NCBI GenBank assembly: GCA_033239005.1
Contig: BSQZ01000035.1
Span: 6,433,501 to 6,497,500 of the forward strand
Reading direction: 5' to 3'
Source: Lamellibrachia satsuma
Lineage: Eukaryota; Annelida; Polychaeta; Sabellida; Siboglinidae
DNA length: 64,000 nucleotides
A model generated the notes under the pieces. That model made no database searches, was not told where the DNA came from, and was given only the letters and a program-made list of their open reading frames with translations. Both the position numbers and the translations under genes were made by a program. Positions 31,800-43,921 of the stretch are shown piece by piece. Numbering within the stretch: the stretch's first letter is position 1; each line of letters starts with the position of its first letter.

Positions 31800-33390
31800 C
31801 AGACACTTTTGGAGAGGGGCCCCTAAATTCGACGTACAAACAACGTAAAACTTCGACGTTGATAAGACGGGGGTTGATCTATGTTGCGTAGACGTTGCGT
31901 ATATGTTGCCAGACGTCGCGACCTTATTTCTATCTATTTTCGACGTCGAAACGACGTTGGTGTGCCTGTTGGGAAGATAACATCTCACACACGCACCAGC
32001 TAGGAAGATTGAATTGTCCTGTTTTAAACGGTCTTCCACGGTGTCCGATTACCTAGGAATATTCTAAAGCTTAATTTATGTGGCGTGTCACAAGGCCTGT
32101 ATCCTGTTGTAGCCGGTTTTCATTCATAACGTTGATAACCGAGATACTATTCAGTCTGCTAGGTTATAGAAATCAGTTTCGTTTATACACCACGACTGCC
32201 GTAGCGAGGACTCCCACGGCGCATGGCCTGGCGAGCGTGAAGTGGGTCGGTCAACAGGTGAGTGAGTATGGAATTCGAATGTTGCTTACAGAAACTGTGC
32301 GCTTGAAGATGCCAGTCTAACTTATAAATGGTCGACACCTTTAGCGGGAGAAACTAATGCAACAAAGTACGTGTATGCAAGAGTGAAGTAGGTTCTAGAC
32401 GCGGTGTGGCTGTGGTCGGTTCGAGTATCGCTGGGAACTGGTCTGGAGTATGTTCAATGCAATCAACAACACTACCACCATTTCGTCCCGGTTTCATGAC
32501 TTGATTTGTCAGTGCCACATAACTGTTAGTACAAAATGGAATGATATATATGTTTTCGCGAGAATGCGCTGTTAAGCAGTATATGATGTGTGTAATTTGG
32601 AAGTAACGTCAACGGACACACATCGTGTATTCGTGGAATCGTTGAGGTGGATGTCGGATGTTTCGGCCACGCCTTTGTAAAAGAAATTCGCTCACACGGG
32701 CTGAACCCAGCGTAAATGCAAACGGCTCCATCGGGCTCCGTGGACCGAAACAACTGTTCATATTCTATCGATAATTTCTATCATGTTACACAGTGGGAAA
32801 TTATATAAGGTACATTACTAATGCGTACGTCATGGATAATATAGTTTGCTAAAAACAGACAAGTTCGCTATTTTTGTAATTTGACCGACTTGTTATTTTT
32901 TTGTAATTTGACCGGTTTGTTGACTAATTGAAATAAAATCGGTTGGAATTATGGGACATTCAGGGAAAATGTCATACATTAATTTACTGATGAGATATTG
33001 TAACTATCCCCATACAATTGAATTGAAGTTGATTAGGCATTAACATATAACATCAGTACAATGTATTATATATTCTAGCACCGCTACATCATAAACAGGC
33101 ACATGCAGCAATGTTTTCTGTATTGGTAACACGAAATCGATTAGGTTCTAAATATGAACTAGTCTCATTGACGCGGCGTCGTGATTCAGGTTTGACAGAG
33201 TCTACAAACGCTGTTGGTGTATGTGTGTCCGTGACGAAATGTATGTGAGGCTATGTTAGAAGGTGATGCGTGACGAGAGTGGCCACGCGTGACGAGAAAT
33301 GGGCGGGTACATTTCCATTGACACTGCCGTATTTAACTTTGAAGTGATAGGGCCACTATCACGTCAGGGGCTCAGAAACCGTGTTCTTTT
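31800..33390. other. Intergenic, nothing recognised
   Basis: No gene or repeat family that I can support in this stretch. TGACGAGA-type repeats near 33265-33295 are minor. Confidence 0.45.
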
Positions 33391-33589
33391 GTTGAAAGTC
33401 ATTCACGAGCTGCACGACATCTATATAACCAGTTATTAAAACTACTTGTCGCCATGGAAAAACTGCATTTATTGATATAATTAGGAGTAGGAATAATTGT
33501 AAATTTCACATGTGCATCGCAATATGAACCAGACAATGCATCGTTGCTCAAGGATATAGGATTTTCCCAGTGTCTGTGATGTTTAATTT

Positions 33590-33790
33590 CGGGCCCAAAA
33601 CACCCAGCTTGTATTGGAAAAGTCCCTTGTGTGTGTTGATGGTGAGCAATTATCTGCTGACGTCTGACATTTCCATTTGGAGGCATGGCATGCTTCTGAC
33701 ACGTCGATCTATCAAAACTTTCGGCCAAGAGACCAGATGACAAAAATGTCCTCGATTTTCGGGTGTAGGTTTTCCATTTCGAGAACTGGG
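33590..33790 (-). pseudogene. Second gypsy-like RT fragment
   Basis: Nucleotide similarity on the same strand to 30630-30790 (around TGACATTTCCATTTGGAGG, GTTGATGGTGAGCAA and ACTTTCGGCCAAGAGACC). Translation gives pieces of the same RT block with frame breaks. Confidence 0.75.
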
Positions 33791-33799
33791 TTAATTGTA

Positions 33800-34435
33800 A
33801 CCTTGAAATTAATTTTTTACACTATGGCATCGTGGTTAGTGGAAATTTAGAGCTGGTTAAAATATCCAGTATGCTGATCAAAGCTGGCTAAAAAAAATAT
33901 TCAAATATTCCCGTTGTTTTAAAATGCGTTGAATAAGCGAATCAGCCGCTTTTCACGATCAGATTGCTCTGTCCCGAAGTGAGTCTGTTAGGCGGAGTCC
34001 ACTGTATTGACAATCAATGTGCTTCACTGGTATACACAGATCACTCGCCCAAACTTAACTATGATTTTGGTGACCATTATCAACAACTCATCATCATCTT
34101 CTTTTGCATAATTCTCAGCATAATCGTCTGTAAGTTGACATATATTTACAAACCGCCTGCATTGCAAAAGAGCAGTACACCTTAGTCCAAGATATACACA
34201 TAATTTATCATCTGCTTTGGGAGGGTTGCTATTGGTCTTTTTGAGCGTGTAATATACAAAAGCAGTAATACTGTCAGGAGCAGGAGCAGTTACCAGGTTT
34301 GTAGCATTATCACGATCAAATATTCATCCGTGGTCCTTAGGAGATGGCAATTTTTGGTTAGCTTGTAGATAGTATTACATTGTTTGCCCTCTTAAACATA
34401 TTTAATCGATGTTTTGTCATTGTGCCCGTAAGGCT
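33800..34435. other. Intergenic, nothing recognised
   Basis: No supported gene. Confidence 0.4.
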
Positions 34436-34439
34436 TGCA

Positions 34440-34690
34440 GACAAATACTTAAGTTATCTTGACATATTTGTTTGCAAATGGAACAAATTGTCTACAGATT
34501 GTGTAACTGCTAGCAGCGTGAATATTTTTAAAAACAAGGTTGACACATATCTCAGGAGGGCGGGTTATAAGTAGATGAACATTGTTGGACTCTCGATAAG
34601 CCAATGGCTTCCTTGTCCACTTGCCATCTGGGCCTTTGGCTTGGATGGCAAATCTTGTTAAATCTTGTTAAATCTAAATTAGTAGTTTTC
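34440..34690 (+). mobile_element. CR1-like LINE, 3' fragment
   Basis: Encodes the end of the CR1-like ORF (CNWNKLSTDCVTASSVN-like, ending RRAGYK at 34574). The same 3' UTR as at 61848-61945 follows, closing with TCTTGTTAAA repeats. 5'-truncated, and less diverged from the 61-kb copy than the fragment at 7598. Confidence 0.9.
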
Positions 34691-34699
34691 TCGCAGTGT

Positions 34700-35135
34700 C
34701 TACAGAGCACTCACGTAGTCTGGATCTGTCCGAGGGCTTTCACATTCCTTTTAAAAAGAAGGCACTAACTTAATCACAACATGTGATGCAAGGCAGACCA
34801 ATAAGGGTTTTAGTCACATCATTTCCAAGTCTACGCTACACGGCCTGCAGAACAATCGTTCATGTGTTAGGACTATTATTCATTACTCGGTTTTTCCCTG
34901 AAGAATTATGTGATACATATTGGACATATAACAATATTCGTGGGACTGCCTCTTTGTGGTCAAATATTTTATGGCAAGCAGTTTATAACAAACAGCAATT
35001 GATATTAATATTTTTAGTCACATAATGTTCAGTTAGTGAACCATGGATAAGGAGAGACGTTCAAGTGAAGAAACATTCAAAGTTGTTGACGTTGATGCAA
35101 TCTACCAGCTGTTGTGTTACCACCACTCACATACT
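34700..35135. other. Intergenic, nothing recognised
   Basis: No supported gene between the LINE fragment and the SINE. Confidence 0.4.
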
Positions 35136-35137
35136 CG

Positions 35138-35445
35138 GGACGCGGTGGCGTAGTGGTTAGAACACCGGACTCTCAACCCGCGTTCGAATCCTCTTGCTGC
35201 CGTTTCGAAGCTTGGGATTTTTCTTCCAATCCACATTGACCCAGTTCACTCAACCGTATAAATGAGTACCTGGCCATAGACGGTGATGAATAAGTGAGCG
35301 AATAGTCTTCGCGCAGTAATTTCAGCGTGGCTGAAGTTTACCGAGTTTGTGTTGGAACGAAAAAGTCTGCCGGGAGTTAAGTGTAAAGCGTTTTGAACAG
35401 TCCCAAGGACTGGATACTGCGCTATATAAAAATGTACCTTTTTTA
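35138..35445 (+). mobile_element. tRNA-derived SINE, near full length
   Basis: RNA polymerase III promoter boxes are visible: box A GTGGCGTAGTGGTTAG (35145-35160) and box B GTTCGAATCC (35182-35191), 21 bp apart. A body containing CCTGGCCATAGACGG and CAGCGTGGCTGAAG follows, with an end at GCGCTATATAAAAATGTACC and a T run. A second copy of the body lies at 11440-11575. Confidence 0.85.
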
Positions 35446-35821
35446 GCATTTTTACTCACTTGCAAAAAGAACAATTGTTAAGCTCCCAAAGCAGATGACT
35501 AATGATGTGTATCTCTTAGATTGATGTAACCAAGTCGAACGACTATTGGGTATTAACATTGTTTAATATGAAAAGCAAAAGCTTCCAGAGGAAATAGAAC
35601 AACTGAAACAAAAAGTTGCATACCAACATCACTACTATTGTAACATTACCATTATATATTAACAAGGAAAACTGTAGTATGTAATCACAATGCAAAAGCA
35701 ATGTCTTCTATCAATATAACAACATAATAAGGTAATGTGGCCACAAAGATCATTCGTCAACCCCATTTACATCAATGTGACTTTGAATAAATGCCGAAAT
35801 AAACTAGGTTCATACACTCCA

Positions 35822-35824
<3 letters not shown>

Positions 35825-35868
<44 letters not shown>

Positions 35869-35870
35869 TA

Positions 35871-35945
<75 letters not shown>
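35825..35945. repeat. (TA)n microsatellite
   Basis: About 120 bp of TA with ATTATATTATATATTAT slips near 35862-35885. Confidence 0.95.
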
Positions 35946-35949
<4 letters not shown>

Positions 35950-35950
<1 letters not shown>

Positions 35951-36685
35951 GAACACGCAACCCTGTAACAGAGCCATGTGATTACATTTGCCCGAAACCT
36001 GTGAAACCGTGTTTTCACGGGTTTCGGCAAGTATCATATACATATGCGACGACAACATAGCGATATATTCATAAACGTCTAATTTACCAAACAATGCATA
36101 TTTTAGATGAATGTCAATGTTTAACGACAGTACAAAGTTACCCAGTACTGCCACGCCCAGCACACTTTATGCCTCCACGCTGTTAACTGAATTGTGAAGT
36201 GGCGGCTTCCAAAACATTCAACATAACATGAAGTTTCACAACTTCTTCTAATACTTTATAAATAAAGTCTCACTATATAAGTTTTATAAAAGTGACTCAC
36301 CAGAGATAAATTGTCAAGATGTATTCTGAGCCGGGAGAAGGTTGCCTGCATAGAACAACATATGCCGTTTTCTCCGGCCCAGGGCGAACTGCACTGACTA
36401 CTTTCAAAAACTGGCTCAGATCGTTAAACTGGGAGTGACATGGGGTATAGCGCCCCCTAGTGACTAACACATGCATAAAGCAGTTAAATCCACCAGGGTT
36501 GCATCTTCCCTCACTTTTAAATGTCTAAACTATGTTTAATTATTAAGCACTGATCTAGTATCCCGAAATGGGTTACTGTGGTAGCCCGCATTATGTCGCT
36601 TTGACCGACGTAAAGGCATAGGCGAGATAACTACCTGGTCTTCGTCCGAATCTGAATCGGAGTAGTTAATAGTCGGTTCTCAAGA
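35950..36685. other. Intergenic, nothing recognised
   Basis: Contains a short inverted repeat, GAAACCGTG...CACGGGTTTC, at about 36002-36026. No gene. Confidence 0.4.
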
Positions 36686-36689
36686 GAAG

Positions 36690-36970
36690 ATGATTTCGAC
36701 TCGTCCAGATTCGGCGTCCGATGACTCTACGTCACTACGTAATATGTTTGATCCAGACCGAGGTGTTTGATATCGAGATTCTCGCTCCGCTACTGCGCGT
36801 CTCACTGTCTCTGGGACACACACTCGTAAATCTGTATGGTTAATGACTCGACTCTTATAGCCAGTCATTGGCGCAACGACATATGTGTCATCCTTTCTGT
36901 TTTTGTTAATGTAGACGCTGGGCTCCCACGCGTCCCCTGTCTTGTTCCGCCCTTTCACGCGGTTGCGTAA
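36690..36970 (-). pseudogene. Gypsy-like integrase C-terminal relic
   Basis: The minus strand reads LRNRVKGRNKTGDAWEP, then DDTYVVAPMTG and RVINHTDLRVC. This matches the usual C-terminal pattern of gypsy-type integrases (RNR..GRNK..DAW, a YxVxP strand, a final H..L). Directly upstream on the same strand, in the same open frame, lies the unrelated multicopy-family sequence at 36965-37500. The join is a chimera of two repeats. Confidence 0.75.
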
Positions 36971-37500
36971 ATGCACATCAAGACAAGCACGTCCGACTTT
37001 GTACCAAACCTCACTTCCCCAAATTGTGAGAGAGAGGGCGGGAAAAGCTGGTTCTCGCCAAAAAAAAAACGGGTCACCATCGCGGACGTGGTTTGCAATG
37101 TACAACTTGCCAAACAGTGTTGCGTCCGACTTGGTGTTCGACAGCTGCGTGCCTTTCTTTTTCTCCAACTTTTTAGCGTCGGAAGGCCGTTTATCTTGAT
37201 CGGGGTGCTGAATGGTGTGCTCCTTTCGTCTAAGACATTCAATCGGAATGCCTCGTACTGTGCCTTGCAGTCGCCAGTTTGGAGATTGTCTCTACTACGG
37301 ACTCTGGAGCGCATGCTTGGCTGTGGAGCACAAACAGGCTGCTGCACTCAAGGGATTTCCGTTTTGGCAAATGACACCGAGGAGTGCAGACACATCGGAA
37401 TGGTACTTTCGCTGAGACGACAATGTTTCGTCGTTGCGCATCTCGCTAGTTTCTGCTTGTGCTGCTTGTGATTTAAATTCCATGCAGGCAACATATAGAC
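36965..37500 (-). pseudogene. Second copy of the multicopy-family relic
   Basis: Collinear with 21600-22110 at nucleotide level: TTGATCGGGGTGCTGAATGG, GCTGCTGCACTCAAGGGATT and others. Minus-strand blocks include STPFSTPIKINGLPTL, LFGKLYIANHVRDGDP and FGTKSDVL. Stops and frame changes disable it. Confidence 0.7.
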
Positions 37501-37520
37501 CAGAGTTGTTGCCTGCATGG
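37480..37520. repeat. Perfect 13-bp inverted repeat at a strand switch
   Basis: CCATGCAGGCAAC (37480-37492) and GTTGCCTGCATGG (37508-37520) with a 15-bp spacer. The multicopy-family homology runs on the minus strand to the left of it and on the plus strand to the right. Confidence 0.9.
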
Positions 37521-37590
37521 AAACACGTGTTATGTTCTTCAGCCTCGACCACAAGAACTACAATCGGTGTCCCGTGCAGCGTTGACGATG
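37505..37590 (+). pseudogene. Multicopy-family fragment, inverted orientation
   Basis: The plus strand reads ACMETRVMFFSLDHKNYNRC. This is homologous to the minus-strand block FFTLDHVNYSRW at about 22350, in the opposite direction to the adjacent copy at 36965-37500. Confidence 0.65.
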
Positions 37591-37594
37591 TCCG

Positions 37595-40375
37595 TCCCAC
37601 CTACGTCAACCTCCGATTTGTCGTGCTACTACATCCTACTACATCCTGCCCACCTACATCACCCTCCGATTTGCCGTGCTACTACATCCTACTACATCCT
37701 GCTCACCTACGTCACCCTCCGACTTGCCGTGCTAATACGTCCTACTACATCCTACCCACCTACATCACCTTCCGACTTGCCGTGCTATTACATCCTACTA
37801 CATCCTGCCCACCTACATCACCCTCTGACTTGCCGTGCTACTATATCATACTACATCCTGCCCACCTACGTCACCCTCCGACTTGTCGTGCTACTACACA
37901 CTACTACATCCTGCCCACCTACATCACCCTAGAACTTGTCGTGCTACTACATCCTGCCCACCTACGTCACCCTCCGACTTGCCGTGCTAATACATCCTAC
38001 TACATCCTGCCCACCTACGTCACCCTCCGACTTGTCGTGCTACTACATCCTACTACATCCTGCCCACCTGCATCACCCTCCGACTTGCCGTGCTACTACA
38101 TCCTACTACATCCTGCCAACATACGTCACCCTCCGACTTGTCGTGCTACTATATCCTACTACATCCTGCCCACCTACATCACCCTACGACTTGTCGTGCT
38201 ACTACATCCTGCCCAACTACATCACCCTCCGACTTGCCGTGCTACTACATCCTATTACATCCTACTACATCCTGCCCACTTACATCACCCTACGACTTGT
38301 CGTGCTACTTCATCCTGCCCACCTAAGTCACCCTCCGACTTGCCGTGCTACTACATCCTACTACATCCTGCCCACCTACATCACCCTCCGTCTTGCCGTG
38401 CTATTACATCCTACTACATCCTGCCCACCTACGTCACCCTCCGACTTGCTGTGCTACTATATCCTACTACATCCTGCCCACCTACATCACACTCCGACAT
38501 GCCGTGCTACTACATCCTACTACATCCTACTACATCCTGCCCACATACATCACCCTCCGATTTGTCGTGTTACTTCATCCTGCCCACCTACATCACCCTC
38601 CGACTTGCCGTGCTACTACATCCTACTACATCCTACTACATCCTGCCCACCTACATCACCCTACGACTTGTCGTGCTACTACATCCTGCCCAACTACATC
38701 ACCCTCCGACTTGCCGTGCTACTACATCCTACTACATCCTGCCCACCTACATCACCCTACGACTTGTCGTGCTACTACATCCTGCCCAACTACATCACCC
38801 TCCGACTTGCCGTGCTACTACATCCTACTACATCCTGCCCACCTACATCACCCTACGACTTGTCGTGCTACTACATCCTGCCCAACTACATCACCCTCCG
38901 ACTTGCCGTGCTACTACATCCTACTACATCTTGCCCACCTACATCACCCTCCGATTTGCCGTGCTACTACATCCTACTACATCCTGCCCACCTACGTCAC
39001 CCTCCGACTTGCCGTGCTACTACATCCTACTACATCCTGCCCACCTACATCACCTTCCGACTTGTCGTGCTACTACATCCTATTACATCCTGCCCAACTA
39101 CATCACCCTCCGATTTGCCGTGCTAATACATCCTACTACATCCTGCCCACCTACATCACCCTCCGACTTGCCGTGCTACTACATCCTACTACATCCTGCC
39201 CACCTACGTCACCCTCCAACTTGTCGTGCTACTACATCCTGCCCAACTACATCACCCTCCGACTTGCCGTGCTACTACATCCTTCTACATCCTGCCCACC
39301 TACGTCACCCTCCAACTTGTCGTGGTACTACATCCTGCCCAACTACATCACCCTCCGACTTGCCGTGCTATTACATCCTACTACATCCTGCCCACCTACA
39401 TCACCCTACGACTTGTCGTGCTACTACATCCTGCCCAACTACATCACCCTCCGCCTTGCCGTGCTACTACATCCTACTACATCTTGCCCACCTACATCAC
39501 CCTCCGACTTGCCGTGCTACTACATCCTACTACATCCTGCCCACCTACATCACCCTCCGACTTGCCGTGCTACTACATCCTGCCCACCTAAATCACCCTC
39601 CGACTTGCCGTGCTACTATATCCTACTACATCCTGCCCACCTACATCACCCTCCGATTTGTCGTGTTACTACATCCTGCCCACCTACATCACACTCCGAC
39701 ATGCCGTGCTACTACATCCTACTACATCCTGCCCACCTACATCACCCTCCGACTTGCCATGTTACTACATCCTACTACATCCTGCCCACCTACATCACCC
39801 TCCTACTTGCCGTGCTACTACATCCTACTACATCCTGCCCACCTACATCACCCTCCGACTTGCCGTGCTACTACACCCTACTACATCCTGCCCACCTACG
39901 TCACCCTCCGACTTGCCGTGCTACTATATCCTACTACATCACCCTCCGATTTGCCGTGCTACTACATCCTACTACATCCTGCTCACATACACCACCCTCC
40001 GACTTGCCGCGCTAATACGTCCTACTATACCCTACCCACCTACATCACCCCACGACAGGCCGTGCTACTACATCCTACTATATCCTGCCCACCTACGTCA
40101 CCCTCCGACTTGTCGTGCTACTACATCCTACTACATCCTACTACATCATGCCCACCTACGTCACCCTCCGACTTGCCATGCTACTACATCCTGCCCACCT
40201 ACATCACCCTCCGACTTGCCGTGCTACTACATCCTACTACATCCTGCCCACCTACATCACCCTCCGATTTGTCGTGTTACTGCATCCTGCCCACCTACAT
40301 CACCCTCCGACTTGCCGTGCTACTACATCCTACTACATCCTGCCCACCTACATCACCCTCCGACTTGCCCTGCTT
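37595..40375. repeat. 2.8-kb satellite array, 43/53/63-bp monomers with nested 10-bp subrepeat
   Basis: More than fifty monomers of CCCACCTACATCACCCTCCG, ACTTGCCGTG and then one, two or three copies of CTACTACATC before the next CTGCCC. Monomer length is therefore 43, 53 or 63 bp. The unit has no plus-strand stop in any frame, so frames of 998, 556 and 396 codons run through it; they are not genes. The array is embedded in the dispersed repeat whose right flank is 40375-40790. Confidence 0.96.
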
Positions 40376-40790
40376 CGTTGTTATTGATACATTACGAGTG
40401 AGTGAATTATCACATACTAGCTACTATTAACCCATAACACTAAATGTTAACCTTCAAAGAAAATGGTACATTTAAATATATTACGATTGTTGTTCAATCA
40501 TTGTTCGAAGTGCGGGGGTATTGTCCTGTGGTATTGTCCTGTCACCTGCAGATATGGATACTTTTCATGAAGGATAGTAATGAGTTTTATTCCGTAATCA
40601 CATCTGCCTTCCTTACTTCGTTTGAATATCGAATGTGCTTTACCGCGGTAGGACTGGCGAGCTGCATTCACACATATTGTATTATGGACAGGCTTCTCTG
40701 TTGAGCGCAGACACAAATGGAGGTCATGTGTCGAGTTGGCTTAGGACATGGACGGTTGAGCACACTTGAACGCGTCATCTGGCGTATTGT
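40375..40790. repeat. Dispersed repeat copy 2, right flank
   Basis: Collinear with 31020-31435 (same order of blocks, roughly 85% alike by eye). One segment of 31140-31200 is shortened here. Confidence 0.88.
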
Positions 40791-40799
40791 TCACAGTTC

Positions 40800-41560
40800 A
40801 TACTGTCACGGTAATTATCGTTTCGAAGCCAAGGTGCGATGACGTCAGCGAAAGAAATGGCGCAAAATCATCTTGTATGATACTGAATAGCAACACATCT
40901 TCTTTCCTGTGACGCCATATTGGAAGTGTGGCGGATCCCATATCTGGTAGCGTTCCCCCGTCTACGTCTTTGTAGTCTGGGCATGCCAAGTTCCATTGTA
41001 ATCACTGCGTGTGGCTTATTTCCAACGTTCCAGCGTAAAATATTTCTTCGTTTAATATTTGTGGTACGAGTGCGTTCATAACTATTTATTATTTCTGCCT
41101 CATATGCGGGGCACTCGCGTTATGCACGGTGGCGTCTGCAGAACTTGCACTTAGCAAAACCAGCTGCCAGTTTCTTGCTTTGATTAACGTGTGCACCGCC
41201 TTGTACTGCTAGCAGCTACGCTGTTGTCTGATCGGCGGCTTTGCATATGTCGGCTACCTTTTCCAACATTAGGCCATTCATTATCAGCAGTCGTTCTCGT
41301 TTTTTATTATCATTCAATACAGTTACTATGTAGTTCTTTGCTACATAGCGCACAGTTTTGTGACGTACACTGCTATGCGTTCGCCTGTTTCCTGCATGCG
41401 ATTGTTAAATATATAACTTTCATGGATAACCTGAGTATGTGGTTCACAATATGTGTCTAATTGCATTTTCATGTGTCGTACGCTTGTGCTGCCTCGTCGC
41501 CTATCACTGATAGTGATAAAATGGCCGCCATTTCCAAGATGGCCGCCAAATATATGGGAC
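40800..41560. other. Intergenic, no gene recognised
   Basis: Nothing supported except a pair of YY1-like boxes at 41519-41552. Confidence 0.4.
41519..41552. promoter_or_regulatory. Clustered YY1-like motifs
   Basis: AAAATGGCCGCCATTT and then CAAGATGGCCGCCAAATA: two copies of the AANATGGCSGC pattern bound by YY1 in animals. They lie just upstream of the L2-like LINE relic. Motif match only. Confidence 0.35.
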
Positions 41561-41574
41561 TTTTTTGTTTAATA

Positions 41575-42920
41575 TACTATGCTCTACTATATGTAGAATC
41601 AGAACTTATTGGTATCCAACGTGGGGACCATGGGACATGGACAATGGCAAGGAGGTCACAGCACTCACTTTACTTGATCTCTCAGCTGCTTTCGATACGA
41701 TTGATCATTTAATCCTTTTACAATGCCTTCATGGACATTTTAGCATTTCTGCCCCAGCTCTTCGGTGGTTCAAATCATACTCTCAGGCAGACACCAAAGT
41801 ATTAACATATCTGGCACATTATCCTGCCGACAACACCTTCCATTCGGAGTGCCGCAAGGATCCGTCCTTGGCCCTGTTCTGTTTAGCTTATATACTACGT
41901 CGCTCAGCCAAGTCATTACTAATCATAATCTCAGTCATCACATGTATGCTGATGATACACAGGTTTACATATCACTTTCACAATCAAATGCACAAGAATT
42001 TGTTTCGACTGATATCTTGTTTTGGATGGAATCAAGTAAGCTAAAACTTAATCCAGATAAAACAGACCTTATTATTATTGGCATTAAACAACAACGAAAT
42101 AGGGTCATCAACAATTTTCCAGTTAAACTGCTTGACAGTGATACATTCCCATCAGATACTGTTCGCTATCTTGGTGTTGTCTTTGATAGTGGTTTGAACT
42201 TTCGCCAGCATATTTCTCAAGTATGTAAATCCTGTTTCTGTCATATACGTGATCTCCGTCGAATTCGGCGTCACACATTTATATCTACTGCTAAAACACT
42301 ATCAACGGCATTTATTAGTAGTCGCCTTGACAATTGTAATTCACTACTAAATAACATTGCTAAAAGAGACTTTTCTAAACTCCAACGAGTACAAAATTGT
42401 CTGGCGCGTGTGGTACTCAGGGCGCCTCGGTTTTCACCATCACTAACACTACTTAAACAGTTATACTGGCTTCTTGTTTCTTATCGAATTAATTTTAAGC
42501 TGTCCACTCTTACATATCGTGCTGTGTCTACACAACAACCACCTTACTTGGCTAGTCTCCTGCATCTTTCAAATATCCCTAGACAGCTTAGACCATCAAC
42601 AACTTATTGTGCATAAAACAAAGCTTAACTCGGACAAATGTGCGTTCTCTGTCGCTGCGCATAAGGTCTGGAATGAGCTCCTCATCACTTTGAAAACATC
42701 TGAAACTATAGTTATTTTCCAAACAAAAACTCAAGATTTATTTATTCCAAATTGTATTTCTACCATAAATCTTCCGTTGTCCCTCGCTCTGATAATGACT
42801 TTTGCGCGTCCCTGTTCACAATTAAGCTTAATGATTCTGTTTTGTTGCGCCTCTAAGCTCTAAGGTTCCTGAGGATATAGGCGCCATAGAAGTTAATTAA
42901 TTAATTAATTAATTAACTAA
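41575..42920 (+). mobile_element. L2/CR1-group LINE, RT and 3' end, frameshifted
   Basis: Frame 41565-42044 has [15 protein letters not shown], the first RT catalytic block. Frame 41765-42616 then gives [31 protein letters not shown] (catalytic YADD), [15 protein letters not shown] and the C-terminal HIRDLRRIRRH / SSRLDNCNSLL region. A third frame (42474-42863) continues to AAHKVWNEL. The 5' half, including the endonuclease, is missing. The sequence ends at (TTAA)n about 42893-42918, typical of short 3' repeats in this group. Confidence 0.9.
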
Positions 42921-42924
42921 GTTA

Positions 42925-43885
42925 ATACGTGTTATTTTCACTTGACCTTTGTGTGAACTTGGCCGATTTAGAAATTATACGCACCATTAATTCAATAACA
43001 TTAATTGAAATACATTCATAAACTGTCTACAATAAAAATGGTGCAGGAAACAAGATATTAAACATAAATGTTGATAAGTGTGACTTGTATGTGACCTTGA
43101 CCTTGAAGGTGGCAGTTGAAAAAATAATTTTGGTACACTACCTAATAGTACGTAATGTAGTTACCAATTTTAAAGTGGATATATGCAATAGTTCAAGAAA
43201 TTTACACAACAACAGATTTTTCCTCATGTTTCAGGCGGCCATTTTGAAGTCTTCAGATTTGGACATGTCTAAATATCATTCAGAATCAATTAAGAAACCT
43301 ATTTTATATCTTAATATAAAGCAGGCCTGCTCCATACCCGGAGTAGCAGTGAAACAATACGTTCTACTCGCCACGCCGGTACACATATTTGCACACACCC
43401 GCCCAGCAACAAGGAAGGCGTATTCACACTCTACAATACACGCACCCGTTCAACGCGCGATTAGCCCGCTCTGGCGGGTTACAATCTCTCATAAATCCCT
43501 GTGATTCACTTTCCACCCTCCTGCATCTGTGATGGTGCACGCGATTCCATTAGTGCCTTAGCCAGAAATAAAATTGTATTTATCATAACATATAACACAT
43601 TTTTTTAATTACATTTTGCATTTACTTTTGCAAACAAAAGAAGAAGAATCTGACATGAGACATCGTTACTTCTGTGTTGTTGTTGCTAATCGTAAAATGC
43701 GCTAGCTTAAATTAGTATTTTTTACAATATGGATAATAAGTGTAAATAAATTATTTAAGGGCTAGAACATCACATTTAGCAAGTATTGCTTTTTTAAACC
43801 TGTGATTTGAATTTAGTTGTTATCGTTTAGTTATCCATGATTCCAATATTTTAAGATGTTAAATAACTTACTCTAATTTCCACCT

Positions 43886-43921
<36 letters not shown>

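Noticed and set aside
35145..35191. Functional tRNA gene
   Set aside because: Box A/B belong to a SINE: the sequence continues into a SINE body shared with 11440-11575 and lacks a tRNA 3' acceptor arm.
37434..40430. 998-codon open frame (with 556- and 396-codon frames in the other two)
   Set aside because: It lies entirely in the 43/53/63-bp satellite, whose unit has no plus-strand stops. All three frames are open, composition is periodic, and no domain or gene structure is present.
41565..42863. Host gene encoding a reverse transcriptase
   Set aside because: Frameshifted LINE relic with a (TTAA)n end, and a second copy at 60320-62300.
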